From assembly GCA_039030125.1 (NCBI GenBank), contig JBCCEV010000015.1:1-41725 (forward strand): 41,725 bases of DNA. The letters run 5' to 3'. This document shows, piece after piece, positions 8,995-17,024 of this stretch. Position 1 is the first letter of the stretch, and each line of letters begins with the position of its first letter. The stretch comes from JBCCEV01 sp039030125 (GTDB lineage: Bacteria; Pseudomonadota; Gammaproteobacteria; Ga0077536). The position numbers were made by a program, and so were the translations under genes. Below the pieces are notes generated by a model. It was not told the DNA's origin. It saw only the letters and a list, made by a program, of their open reading frames with translations, and searched no databases.

Positions 8995-9864
8995 TCAACC
9001 CAGCGCTTTTAGCATCGTTGAGCCGAGTTCGGCCGGCGATCGCACGGTATGCACCTTGGCGGCCTCGAGGGCTGCAAACTTATCGTCGGCAGTCCCTTTG
9101 CCACCGGAGATAATGGCGCCAGCATGACCCATTCGCTTGCCGGGCGGCGCGGTGACGCCAGCGATATAGCCGACCACAGGTTTGGTCACGTTGCCGGCGA
9201 TAAATGCTGCCGCTTCTTCCTCGGCTGAACCGCCGATTTCACCGACCATGATGATCCCCTCGGTAACGGGATCATTTTCAAAAAGTTCAAGACAATCGAT
9301 GAAGTTCATGCCGTGGATCGGGTCGCCGCCAATGCCCACGCAAGTGCTCTGCCCCAAGCCGGCATTCGTCGTTTGATGCACGGCTTCGTAAGTCAGGGTG
9401 CCGGAGCGGGAAACAATGCCAACCTTGCCAGCCTTGTGGATGGACCCTGGCATGATGCCAATTTTACACTCGCCGGGGGTGATGATCCCGGGACAGTTCG
9501 GGCCAATCAGGCGAGTATCACGGCCCTTGAGACTCGCTTTGACTTTGAGCATATCTAATACGGGTATGCCCTCGGTGATGCACGCGATGACCTTAATACC
9601 TGCATCGGCGGCCTCCACAATCGCGTCGGCGGCGAATGGCGGTGGTACGAAAATCATCGAAGCGTCCGCGCCGGTTGCATCTACGGCAGCACCTACAGTG
9701 TCGAAGATTGGGAGATCGAGGTGATCTTGACCTCCGCGCCCCGGGGTCACGCCACCGACAACATTAGTCCCGTACGCGACCGCTTGCTCAGCATGAAATG
9801 TGCCTTGCTTACCAGTAAATCCCTGCACCAGTACCTTGGTCTGTTTGTTTACGAGTATCGACAT
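8995..9864 (-). CDS. sucD: Succinyl-CoA synthetase alpha subunit
   Basis: The 289-residue protein has the CoA-binding Rossmann domain (VLVQGFTGKQGTFHAEQA, GGVTPGRGGQDHLDLPIF) and the ligase domain with the phosphohistidine His247 in KRMGHAGAIISGGKGTADDK. It forms the alpha-beta enzyme of the TCA cycle that couples succinyl-CoA cleavage to nucleotide triphosphate synthesis. It starts two bases after the sucC stop and is clearly co-transcribed with it. sucA/sucB are not alongside, so sucCD here is a stand-alone pair. Confidence 0.98.
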   Translation of the reverse strand: MSILVNKQTKVLVQGFTGKQGTFHAEQAVAYGTNVVGGVTPGRGGQDHLDLPIFDTVGAAVDATGADASMIFVPPPFAADAIVEAADAGIKVIACITEGIPVLDMLKVKASLKGRDTRLIGPNCPGIITPGECKIGIMPGSIHKAGKVGIVSRSGTLTYEAVHQTTNAGLGQSTCVGIGGDPIHGMNFIDCLELFENDPVTEGIIMVGEIGGSAEEEAAAFIAGNVTKPVVGYIAGVTAPPGKRMGHAGAIISGGKGTADDKFAALEAAKVHTVRSPAELGSTMLKALG

Positions 9865-9866
9865 CG

Positions 9867-11030
9867 CTAGGCTCCTTGAGCAGCCGCAACGGCTTTCTTG
9901 GCGGCATCACCGAGGTCTTCGGCGCTGGTAATTTCTAATCCGCTGTCGGCAAGTAACTGCTTTCCTGCATCAACATTGGTGCCTTCCAATCGAACCACGA
10001 CTGGAACTTGCACGCCAACTTCTTTTACTGCCGCAATCACGCCTTCTGCAATAAGGTCGCAGCGAACGATGCCGCCGAAGATGTTGACGAGAATTGCCTT
10101 AACGTCGCCGGAGGACACAATGATCTTGAATGCTTCGGCGACCTTTTCCGCGGTGGTGCCGCCGCCGACATCCAAGAAGTTCGCCGGTTGTCCACCATGA
10201 AGTTTAATGATGTCCATAGTCGCCATTGCTAATCCGGCGCCATTGACCATGCATGCGATATCACCTTCAAGAGTGACGTAGTTAAGATCGAACGCTTGGG
10301 CGCGCCGCTCTTTTTCGTCTTCTTGGCTTGCGTCCCGCCACTCAGCGATTGATTGGCGGTAAAGGGCGTTGTCATCGACGTTAATTTTTGCGTCCACCGC
10401 GCACAAACTGCCATCGGCAAGGATGGCCAAGGGATTGATCTCGACCAGGCTAAGGTCCTTTTCCATGAACAAGCGATATAGCCCGTGCAAGATCTTCTGC
10501 ATTTGCTTGCGTTGATCACCATCAAGTTCCAAAGCGAAGGCGATTTCGCGGCATTGATAATCCTGCAGGCCCAGAACGGGATCGACGGAGGCGGTGAATA
10601 TTTTCTCCGGCGTGGTGGCGGCGACTTCCTCGATATCCATGCCGCCGGCGCGCGACGCCATGATGGTGACCTGCCGGGAGCCACGATCGACGACCGCACC
10701 TAGGTACAGTTCGTGCGCAATATCAGCAGCCGCCGCGATCAAAACACAATTAACGGGTTGCCCGTCGGGCCCGGATTGTTTCGTTACAAGTTGAGAGCCG
10801 ATGAGCCGCTGCGCTTCGCTTTTGAGCTCATCGAGATCCTTGGTGAACTTCACGCCCCCGGCTTTTCCTCGTCCGCCAGCGTGCACTTGCGCCTTGACGA
10901 GCCACGCCTCGCCGCCCAACGCTTTGGCGCGTTGGAGCGCGGCATCGGCGGAATCCGCGATTTCCCCAGGTTGCACAGTAATTCCATACTCATCAAACAA
11001 TTGCTTCGCTTGATACTCGTGAAGGTTCAT
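9867..11030 (-). CDS. sucC: Succinyl-CoA synthetase beta subunit
   Basis: The 387-residue product begins MNLHEYQAKQLFDEYGI, the standard SucC start, followed by the ATP-grasp domain (WLVKAQVHAGGRGKAGGVK) and the C-terminal CoA-ligase domain with VNIFGGIVRCDLIAEG. It binds the nucleotide and succinate and pairs with SucD. A strong ribosome binding site, AAGGGGA, lies just before the ATG at 11030. A perfect hairpin sits in the leader 18 bases upstream of the start. Confidence 0.98.
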   Translation of the reverse strand: MNLHEYQAKQLFDEYGITVQPGEIADSADAALQRAKALGGEAWLVKAQVHAGGRGKAGGVKFTKDLDELKSEAQRLIGSQLVTKQSGPDGQPVNCVLIAAAADIAHELYLGAVVDRGSRQVTIMASRAGGMDIEEVAATTPEKIFTASVDPVLGLQDYQCREIAFALELDGDQRKQMQKILHGLYRLFMEKDLSLVEINPLAILADGSLCAVDAKINVDDNALYRQSIAEWRDASQEDEKERRAQAFDLNYVTLEGDIACMVNGAGLAMATMDIIKLHGGQPANFLDVGGGTTAEKVAEAFKIIVSSGDVKAILVNIFGGIVRCDLIAEGVIAAVKEVGVQVPVVVRLEGTNVDAGKQLLADSGLEITSAEDLGDAAKKAVAAAQGA

Positions 11031-11047
11031 CGGTTCCCCTTTTTTAT

Positions 11048-11063
11048 AACTTCGAGTGAAGTT
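11048..11063 (-). promoter_or_regulatory. Perfect hairpin in the sucC leader
   Basis: AACTTC (11048-11053) and GAAGTT (11058-11063) form a perfect 6-base stem with a 4-base loop, immediately upstream of the A-rich stretch and ribosome binding site of sucC. It may be an operator or an mRNA 5' structure affecting translation of sucCD. No known binding motif is recognised. Confidence 0.35.
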
Positions 11064-11175
11064 TTACGGGCTAGCATCGGCTAAACGTTGGGCATTCTTA
11101 AGTGCTAAGCTGTTGGTGAGGCCGCAGCAACTTCAGACAGCGTGTTAGCACCAAAATCTAATAAGGCCGTCAAGT

Positions 11176-11219
11176 ATGGCGTCTTTATGACGCTTTGTCA
11201 TGACGGCGTCCGACGTCAT
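11176..11219. promoter_or_regulatory. Cluster of overlapping inverted repeats upstream of the PP0621-pilSR operon
   Basis: ATGAC/GTCAT arms (11187-11191 and 11197-11201) form one hairpin, and ATGACG/CGTCAT arms (11200-11205 and 11214-11219) form a second that shares bases with the first. A further GGCGTC lies at 11178-11183. The repeated GACG/CGTC half-sites in the 209-base divergent gap between sucC and the PP0621 gene look like an operator array or alternating RNA hairpins. No regulator is recognised. Nothing else is seen in this gap apart from the sucC leader. Confidence 0.3.
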
Positions 11220-11239
11220 TATTCGCTTGCCGCGAGGTT

Positions 11240-11467
11240 TTGATTGTAAGACTGATCATCTTTGTTGTGCTGGCAGCCTTAGCAGTCGCTGTGGCGAAGC
11301 GCGTCCGCGCTCGGCTTGGTGCCGAACGCCCCACCCAAGTGCATGGCGAGACTCGCCGCTGCGCATATTGCGATACTTTTTTTCCGGCGGGTGAGGCGGT
11401 GGTGCGTGAGCAGCGGACCTATTGCTCCAGTGCGCATGCCGAGCTAGCGCTCCAAGATCATGAGTGA
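11240..11467 (+). CDS. PP0621-family small membrane-anchored Cys-rich protein
   Basis: This 75-residue protein has one N-terminal membrane helix (VRLIIFVVLAALAVAVAK) and a cytoplasmic treble-clef-like zinc-binding module with CAYCDTFFPAGEAV and TYCSSAHAE, giving Cys-x2-Cys and Cys-x4-His-type ligands. This layout is that of the PP0621 family, often encoded next to pilS in Gammaproteobacteria. Function is unknown. The only in-frame start near the helix is the TTG at 11240, with GAGG very close upstream (2 bases), so the start is uncertain. The stop overlaps the pilS ATG by 8 bases, so it is translationally coupled to the two-component system and may take part in its signalling. Confidence 0.8.
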   Translation: MIVRLIIFVVLAALAVAVAKRVRARLGAERPTQVHGETRRCAYCDTFFPAGEAVVREQRTYCSSAHAELALQDHE

Positions 11468-13073
11468 GATTAACACCCCATTTGCCGGCGAGTCCGAAAG
11501 CGATTGGAGCGCACTTAGATACTTCAATATCTACCGGTTAATGGTCACTGGATTGTTTGCGGTATTGAGTTTCACTCGTAACCTCCCGCCCAACCTAACC
11601 GAATCAGAAATCGCGCTATTCGCTTGGACGTCGTTCCTATATCTAGCGCTCGTTGTTGCCGGTCAGACAGCGATTGAGATGCGGGCTTTGCCCCAGCGGA
11701 TGCATGTCTATGGTTTGGTGCTAGTCGACGTTATTGCCATCACTTTGATGATGCACGCTGCGGGGGGCGCATCGAGCGGGATCGGCATTTTGCTGGTGGT
11801 CTCCGTTGCCGGCGCGGGTCTGTTGGCCTCTGGTCGAGCGGCGGTTCTATTTGCCGCAGTCGCAACCATTGGGTTTCTTGGCGAGACGGTTTTCGGCGCG
11901 CTGTATCTGGATTACTCGTATGCCAACTACACGCAAGCCGGTTTATTGGGCGCCGCATGCTTTGGTACTTCGATCCTGGCCTCGGTGCTCGCCGAGCGGG
12001 CGCGGCGCAGCGAAGTCCTCGCCGCGGAGCGCGCCATCGATATCGCCTATTTGTCGGGGATGAACGAACATATCGTGCGCCGGATGCGCTCTGGAATTTT
12101 GGTGGTTGACGGTCACGCCAAGGTGGTATTGATGAATGATGCGGCGGCGGCAATGTTGGCGCTTGAGGACGGCGATAAGAAAGACCAGGGGCTTCTCGAG
12201 CTGTCGCCAGAATTGGATGTGCAATATCAGCAGTGGCGAACTTCCGCGCGCAACCCCGAACAGGTGGTCAAGTTCCGTGGCGCCGGCGGCGGCGCTATCG
12301 TGTCTTTCAGTCGGCTCGATGAAAGTAATCAAATGACCTTGGCGTTCCTAGAGGACGCCTCGGAAGCGCGTCAGCGCGCGCAGCAGCTAAAGCTCGCGTC
12401 ACTGGGTAGGCTGACCGCGAGTATCGCTCACGAGATCCGCAACCCACTCGGCGCGATCAGCCATGCGGGGCAGTTACTTAGCGAATCAACCAGTGTGGAT
12501 GAGCAGGATGCGCGGCTCGCGGAAATTGTCGTTCAGCATGCCAAACGGATGAATAACATCATTGAAAATGTGTTGACGGTGGGTCGCCGCAGCGAGGTTG
12601 TGCTGCAGAGTTTTGGCTTGCAGGATTACCTAAATCGTTTCGTCGGTGAGTTTGTCGAACATCATCGCTTGGCGTTTGAAGACGTTCACTACTCCGTTGA
12701 ATCGGGCGTGTCACTGGTACGCTTCGATCGCGGCCATCTCGACCAAGTATTAACGAATTTGTGCGAGAACGCCCTGCGCTACAGTACTGGCCAGCCACTT
12801 ATTCGGCTTGAGGCGCAACTTGCGGAGGACGGGAGCCCAAATTTGGATGTTGTCGATACCGGTCCCGGCATTGAACAAGACATCGAGGACCGGCTGTTTG
12901 AACCGTTCGCCACCAACCATCCTGATGGGACGGGCCTGGGGCTGTATATCTCCAGAGAACTTTGTGAAGCTAACCAATCTCAGCTGGTGTTGGCCGAGAC
13001 TACTGATGGGTGCAGATTCAGGATCAGTTTTGCCCATCCAGAGCGTGAACAACGAATGATCGCGATCGCCTGA
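11460..13073 (+). CDS. pilS: Pilin two-component sensor histidine kinase PilS
   Basis: The 537-residue protein has about six N-terminal membrane helices (residues 25-180), a PAS-like segment (GILVVDGHAKVVLMNDAAAA), and a HisKA/HATPase module. The phospho-acceptor is His324 in TASIAHEIRNPLGAISHAG. The ATP-binding boxes are N (LTNLCENALRYS), G1 (VVDTGPGIE) and G2 (GTGLGLYISREL). PilS controls phosphorylation of PilR and in Pseudomonas senses pilin levels in the inner membrane. Position between the PP0621 gene and pilR (one-base overlap), and a pilA gene downstream, support this rather than another NtrB-like kinase. Confidence 0.95.
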   Translation: MSEINTPFAGESESDWSALRYFNIYRLMVTGLFAVLSFTRNLPPNLTESEIALFAWTSFLYLALVVAGQTAIEMRALPQRMHVYGLVLVDVIAITLMMHAAGGASSGIGILLVVSVAGAGLLASGRAAVLFAAVATIGFLGETVFGALYLDYSYANYTQAGLLGAACFGTSILASVLAERARRSEVLAAERAIDIAYLSGMNEHIVRRMRSGILVVDGHAKVVLMNDAAAAMLALEDGDKKDQGLLELSPELDVQYQQWRTSARNPEQVVKFRGAGGGAIVSFSRLDESNQMTLAFLEDASEARQRAQQLKLASLGRLTASIAHEIRNPLGAISHAGQLLSESTSVDEQDARLAEIVVQHAKRMNNIIENVLTVGRRSEVVLQSFGLQDYLNRFVGEFVEHHRLAFEDVHYSVESGVSLVRFDRGHLDQVLTNLCENALRYSTGQPLIRLEAQLAEDGSPNLDVVDTGPGIEQDIEDRLFEPFATNHPDGTGLGLYISRELCEANQSQLVLAETTDGCRFRISFAHPEREQRMIAIA

Positions 13074-14413
13074 TGACCAATCAAAACGCACTTGTAGTTG
13101 ACGACGAGCCTGATATTCGGGAGCTCCTAACGATTACGCTGAGCCGCATGGGTGTCGATTGTTCGACGGCTGCTAATTTAGGGGCCGCCAAGGAGGTGCT
13201 TAACGAGCAACACTTCGATTTATGTCTTACCGATATGAGACTGCCGGACGGCGACGGTCTGGAACTGGTGGCCTATATTGCCGAGCGATTTCCGGGCTTA
13301 CCTGTCGCGGTGATTACCGCGCATGGCAACATGGAAGCGGCAATACAGGCTTTGAAGGCGGGTGCTTTCGATTTCGTAACTAAGCCTGTTGATCTCACGG
13401 TGCTTAGAAACCTCGTCTCGCAGGCGATTAATCTTGGCACCCGCGCGCCCGGCTCGGGGCGCGAACTTACTGGTCAGTCGCAGGCCACCGCGCGGCTTAG
13501 GGAAACGATTGCTAAGGTCGCCCGCAGTCAGGCGCCGGTATACATCAGCGGCGAGTCAGGAACCGGCAAAGAACTCGTCGCCCGACTGATTCATGAGCAA
13601 GGAGCGCGAGCGACGCAGCCTTTCGTGCCGGTTAATTGTGGCGCGATCCCCAACGAGCTTATCGAAAGCGAGTTGTTTGGACACAAGAAGGGGAGTTTCA
13701 CCGGGGCGGTGGGCGATAAGGATGGCCTATTCCAAAGCGCGCAAGGCGGGACGTTGTTCCTTGATGAGATCGCTGAACTGCCTGTGCAGCTTCAGGTGAA
13801 GCTGCTCCGGGCGATCCAGGAAAAAAGAGTCCGGCCAATTGGTGCAGCCGAGGAGCTCGCCGTCGATTGCCGCATCCTCTCTGCCACACATCAGAACTTA
13901 GCGGCCCTCGTTGAGGAGGGTTTGTTTCGACAAGATCTGTTTTATCGAATTAATGTCATCGAGCTCAAAGTCCCGGCGTTGCGAGACCGGCACGAGGATA
14001 TTGAGCCGCTTATTGATCATTTCCTCACTTTAAAAAGCGAGGAATTTGGGATCTCCAAGCCTCAGTTGAGCGGTTCCGCGCTTCAAGCGCTGCAGGCCTA
14101 CCCGTTTCCAGGTAACGTTCGGGAACTCGAAAATACCTTGGAGCGCGCGTTGGCGCTGTGCGAGAGTGACGCCATTGAGGTCGCCGATCTGCAGTTGCCG
14201 GTTGAGGATCTGCAGCTAGATGAAAGTGCCAAGACTGCCTCGCAAGGTGGGGAATTGCGCGATTTGCTGGATGGCGTCGAAAAACAACGCATTCTTGAAG
14301 CCTTGGAGGCAACCCGCTGGAATCGGACCAAAGCCGCGCGCAATTTAGGGATCAGCTTAAGGGCGTTGCGCTATCGGATGGAAAAACTCGGCGTCGGGCG
14401 CGAGCAAGATTGA
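13073..14413 (+). CDS. pilR: Sigma54-dependent response regulator PilR
   Basis: The 446-residue NtrC-type activator has an N-terminal receiver domain with phospho-Asp54 (CLTDMRLPDGDG), an AAA+ sigma54-interaction domain with Walker A (GESGTGKE), the sigma54 contact loop in the form GSFTGA (GHKKGSFTGAVGDKDG), Walker B (GGTLFLDEIAELP), and a C-terminal Fis-type helix-turn-helix (ALEATRWNRTKAARNLGISL). It activates pilin transcription; a sigma54 promoter is present ahead of pilA about 120 bases downstream. It overlaps pilS by one base. Confidence 0.96.
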   Translation: MTNQNALVVDDEPDIRELLTITLSRMGVDCSTAANLGAAKEVLNEQHFDLCLTDMRLPDGDGLELVAYIAERFPGLPVAVITAHGNMEAAIQALKAGAFDFVTKPVDLTVLRNLVSQAINLGTRAPGSGRELTGQSQATARLRETIAKVARSQAPVYISGESGTGKELVARLIHEQGARATQPFVPVNCGAIPNELIESELFGHKKGSFTGAVGDKDGLFQSAQGGTLFLDEIAELPVQLQVKLLRAIQEKRVRPIGAAEELAVDCRILSATHQNLAALVEEGLFRQDLFYRINVIELKVPALRDRHEDIEPLIDHFLTLKSEEFGISKPQLSGSALQALQAYPFPGNVRELENTLERALALCESDAIEVADLQLPVEDLQLDESAKTASQGGELRDLLDGVEKQRILEALEATRWNRTKAARNLGISLRALRYRMEKLGVGREQD

Positions 14414-14440
14414 AAGGAGTGACAATTTACGTCACTTTTT
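14413..14440 (+). terminator. Probable Rho-independent terminator after pilR
   Basis: Immediately after the pilR stop, an arm at 14414-14423 pairs with 14431-14440 (core AGTGAC/GTCACT, with two G-T wobbles and A-T pairs outward) around a 7-base loop, and the right arm ends in TTTTT. It would end pilSR transcription before the pilA promoter. The stem is AU-rich at its base, so efficiency is uncertain; the region could also hold PilR binding sites. Confidence 0.55.
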
Positions 14441-14531
14441 GACCTTCAAGCGCCGGTAAATGCCAAGTGCAATTGCATTGCGGCATTTAGAATTTGGCTT
14501 ATTTTCGACGCATTTTGCTTAGATTTCGTTT

Positions 14532-14548
14532 TTGGCACGCTAAGTGCT
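14532..14548 (+). promoter_or_regulatory. Sigma54 (-24/-12) promoter of pilA
   Basis: TTGGCACG followed by four bases and GTGCT fits the sigma54 consensus TTGGCACG-N4-TTGCW with one mismatch; GG (14534-14535) and GC (14546-14547) have the required spacing. The predicted start point is near 14560, about 73 bases before the pilA ATG. With pilR directly upstream, this is strong evidence that pilA is PilR-RpoN controlled. Confidence 0.85.
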
Positions 14549-14586
14549 CTTTCGAGATACGCATTTTTATTTTGCGAATTGCAGGG

Positions 14587-14605
14587 TGCCGAAGGTACCT
14601 CGGCA
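14587..14605 (+). promoter_or_regulatory. Hairpin in the pilA 5' leader
   Basis: TGCCGA (14587-14592) and TCGGCA (14600-14605) form a perfect stem with a 7-base loop in the predicted pilA leader RNA, ending 15 bases before the AAGGAG ribosome binding site. It may stabilise the abundant pilin mRNA. This is a visual inference. Confidence 0.4.
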
Positions 14606-14632
14606 TTCAAAGACTTCCTTAAGGAGACACTC

Positions 14633-15055
14633 ATGCAAAAGATTCAACAAGGTTTTACGCTCATCGAACTCATGATCGTGGTGGCGATTATCGGCATTCT
14701 TGCCGCTGTTGCTATTCCGGCCTATCAGGACTACACCATTCGCGCCAAAGTCACGGAAGGTTTGAGTCTGGCATCCGCCGCTAAGACGGGCGTTGCGGAA
14801 TACTGGGCAAGCCAAGGCTCCCTTCCAGCCAACAACACGGCTGCCGGTTTGGTTACCAGCACCAGCATCACGGGTAACAGCGTGAGCTCTGTTAACATTG
14901 GTACCGGCGGCGCGATTTCTATTGCCTACAGCGGTAACCCAATCGGGGCTTCAACCATTATCCTAGATCCCTCAACTCCCGGTGGCGCAATCCAATGGGA
15001 CTGCACCACGGGTACTTTGCTCGCGAAGTACCGGCCCTCGTCTTGCCGTGGCTAG
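14633..15055 (+). CDS. pilA: Type IV major pilin PilA
   Basis: The 140-residue prepilin has a short leader cut by PilD after Gly7 (MQKIQQG / FTLIELMIVVAII), the mature N-terminal Phe that is N-methylated, and Glu5 of the mature chain. The hydrophobic helix continues through ILAAVAIPAYQDYTIRAKV. Two C-terminal cysteines (Cys124 and Cys138, WDCTTG and PSSCRG) would form the D-region disulfide. The middle is rich in Ser, Thr and Gly (TSTSITGNSVSSVNIGTGG), possible O-glycosylation sites. The start at 14633 has AAGGAG six bases upstream. It is preceded by a sigma54 promoter and followed by a strong terminator and two putative glycosyltransferases. Confidence 0.96.
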   Translation: MQKIQQGFTLIELMIVVAIIGILAAVAIPAYQDYTIRAKVTEGLSLASAAKTGVAEYWASQGSLPANNTAAGLVTSTSITGNSVSSVNIGTGGAISIAYSGNPIGASTIILDPSTPGGAIQWDCTTGTLLAKYRPSSCRG

Positions 15056-15077
15056 TAGCTAGCTCCGCAGAGAACGG

Positions 15078-15107
15078 AAAAGGTGCGCTTCGGCGCACCT
15101 TTTTTTT
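15078..15107 (+). terminator. Strong Rho-independent terminator after pilA
   Basis: AAAAGGTGCGC (15078-15088), loop TTCG, and GCGCACCTTTT (15093-15103) form a perfect 11-base stem with a stable tetraloop, followed by further T residues to 15107. It lies 23 bases after the pilA stop and 18 bases before the next start codon, so downstream genes may depend on read-through. Confidence 0.92.
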
Positions 15108-15125
15108 GTCACGACCTAACGATTT

Positions 15126-17024
15126 TTGCGCCACCCTCGTACATACTTTGCGTTCGGCGCATTTCTCGCGCTAACGATTTATCTCCCAGGCTTAAGCGGG
15201 CCGTTTCTTTTTGATGATGGCCATGCCGTCGTTAATAATCCTTCTCTCGAGCTAGCAAACCTTTCGGTAGACGCATTACTCGACGCCGCTTATTCAACCA
15301 ACACCGGCCCTCTGCGGCGACCCGTCGCGATGTTGACGCTTGCTTTCAACCGTTCGGTCTTTGGCCCCGATCCGTTTTCATTCAAGGTGCTTAATCTAGC
15401 GATCCATATCGTCAACGGTACGCTCATCTTTGCATTGTTGCGCTTGTTATTGGTCCGTATGACCGACAACAAGACGGGCGTTTTAATCGCGTCTTTGACG
15501 GCGTGCGTCTGGCTTTGTCATCCCATTCAACTCAGCTCTGTGTTGTACGTCGTGCAGCGCATGACGTCCTTATCGGTGCTATTCCAACTGCTCTCGATGC
15601 TCGCGTTCTGTCGATTGCGAGCGGATATGATCGACCGTGGTCTGTTCAATTGGTCAGCGGCGCTCGGGATCGTGGCGGCGAGCGTGTTGGCACTGCTCAG
15701 CAAGGAGACGGCACTCTTATTGCCTTTATATCTCTTGCTTTTTGAGTACTTTGTCTTCAAAGGCGCGGGTTTGCCTTGCTCTTCTCGCACGCTATGGGTG
15801 AGCGTCGTTGGCGTGGTGGCACTGGGTGCTTTGTATGTCTTTTTACGCCTTGACAGGTTTGCCGTTGGATACGGGATCCGCGACTTCACGATGTTTGAGC
15901 GTGTTCTCACCGAAGCACGGGTCGTTGCGCTATATATCAAGCTTATCGTGCTCCCAAGCCTTGCGGATTTCGCGCTCTACCATGACGACATAGCGATATC
16001 GAAAAGCGTTTGGCAACCCTTATCCACGTTATTCGCAATCGCTTTTCTTGCGTTCCTGCTTGGTTTGGCTGTTGTGGTTCGAAGAACGCGGCCGGTAGTT
16101 GCGCTCGGATTGATGTGGTTTTTTGTCGGGCATTTGCTGGAGTCGACGATCTACCCGCTGGAGATAGCCCATGAGCATCGAAACTACTTGGCTTCGGTGG
16201 GAATCATCGTGGCTGTGCTTTGGGTTTTTCATCAGTTCGCCAGACACTTCCTGCGGCCCCGAATCCAATTGCCGATGATGTTCTGCCTTGTTGCTGTGTG
16301 CGCCTTTACCACTCACGTTCGGGCAAGTAATTGGGCCAATGACATTCTGCTCACCGATTTCGAGCAGCACAACCATCCCACGTCCTCGCGCGCGAACTAT
16401 GAATGGGCACGAGTTCGTTACGAGCTATACAAGAAAACGGGCAATCGAGAATACCTCCTCGAAGCGAATGAGGGTTTCAAGGTGTCATTAGAGTTTGCCT
16501 ATCCGGACACCCGGGCTCTAGCGGTGACCGCACTCATTGAAACGAGTCGAGGGCCCGCTCGTGATGTCCTAATTGATCAGGCCGCGCAACGATTACGCGC
16601 GGCCCATGTCAATGGCCGCGAAATCGCGTTCCTGCATTTACCAGCCCAATGCCAGATCCTGATGGGTTGTGAGCCAGATCCGGAATACGTGCTGAAGCTA
16701 GCGGGTGCCTTACTTGATAATGAGTCCCTAACAATTGCGCATCGGCGGACTATTCTTAAACTATTGCTGGTCTACTATGCTCAAGTCTTAAACGACCACA
16801 CGGTGGCCTTGGAGATAGCGACCGATCTGCATGAAGAGCGACCTGAGGATATTTGGGCGCGTTTGCGCTTGGCCGAGCTCCTCCTTCTATTGGGTGATAA
16901 ATCTAGAGCCTCGCGGCTCGTTGAGAGTGCCGAAGCCGAGGCTGGTTGGTCAGAGCGTATAGCCGATAGAGAGCTAAACTCAAAATTAAAACAAGTTCGC
17001 CACACGCTTAACACATCACCATGA
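15126..17024 (+). CDS. Putative GT-C glycosyltransferase with C-terminal TPR region (paralogue 1)
   Basis: The 632-residue protein has about 11-12 membrane helices (roughly 5-23, 86-110, 118-165, 176-212, 222-242, 262-284, 298-318, 322-338, 354-375, 383-399) and a soluble helical C-terminal half of about 230 residues that looks like degenerate TPRs. In the first external loop, Asp30-Asp31 (GPFLFDDGHAVVNN) resembles the catalytic acidic pair of GT-C enzymes such as PMT and TMTC. Other motifs shared with the next gene are QRMTSLSVLF (144-153), LLSKETALLLPLYL (about 190-203), GYGIRDFTMFERVLTEARV (248-266), HLLEST (336-341) and EHRNYL (350-355). No upstream ATG exists; the TTG at 15126 lacks a clear ribosome binding site. 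Position directly after pilA suggests pilin O-glycosylation; substrate and sugar are unknown. Confidence 0.7.
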   Translation: MRHPRTYFAFGAFLALTIYLPGLSGPFLFDDGHAVVNNPSLELANLSVDALLDAAYSTNTGPLRRPVAMLTLAFNRSVFGPDPFSFKVLNLAIHIVNGTLIFALLRLLLVRMTDNKTGVLIASLTACVWLCHPIQLSSVLYVVQRMTSLSVLFQLLSMLAFCRLRADMIDRGLFNWSAALGIVAASVLALLSKETALLLPLYLLLFEYFVFKGAGLPCSSRTLWVSVVGVVALGALYVFLRLDRFAVGYGIRDFTMFERVLTEARVVALYIKLIVLPSLADFALYHDDIAISKSVWQPLSTLFAIAFLAFLLGLAVVVRRTRPVVALGLMWFFVGHLLESTIYPLEIAHEHRNYLASVGIIVAVLWVFHQFARHFLRPRIQLPMMFCLVAVCAFTTHVRASNWANDILLTDFEQHNHPTSSRANYEWARVRYELYKKTGNREYLLEANEGFKVSLEFAYPDTRALAVTALIETSRGPARDVLIDQAAQRLRAAHVNGREIAFLHLPAQCQILMGCEPDPEYVLKLAGALLDNESLTIAHRRTILKLLLVYYAQVLNDHTVALEIATDLHEERPEDIWARLRLAELLLLLGDKSRASRLVESAEAEAGWSERIADRELNSKLKQVRHTLNTSP

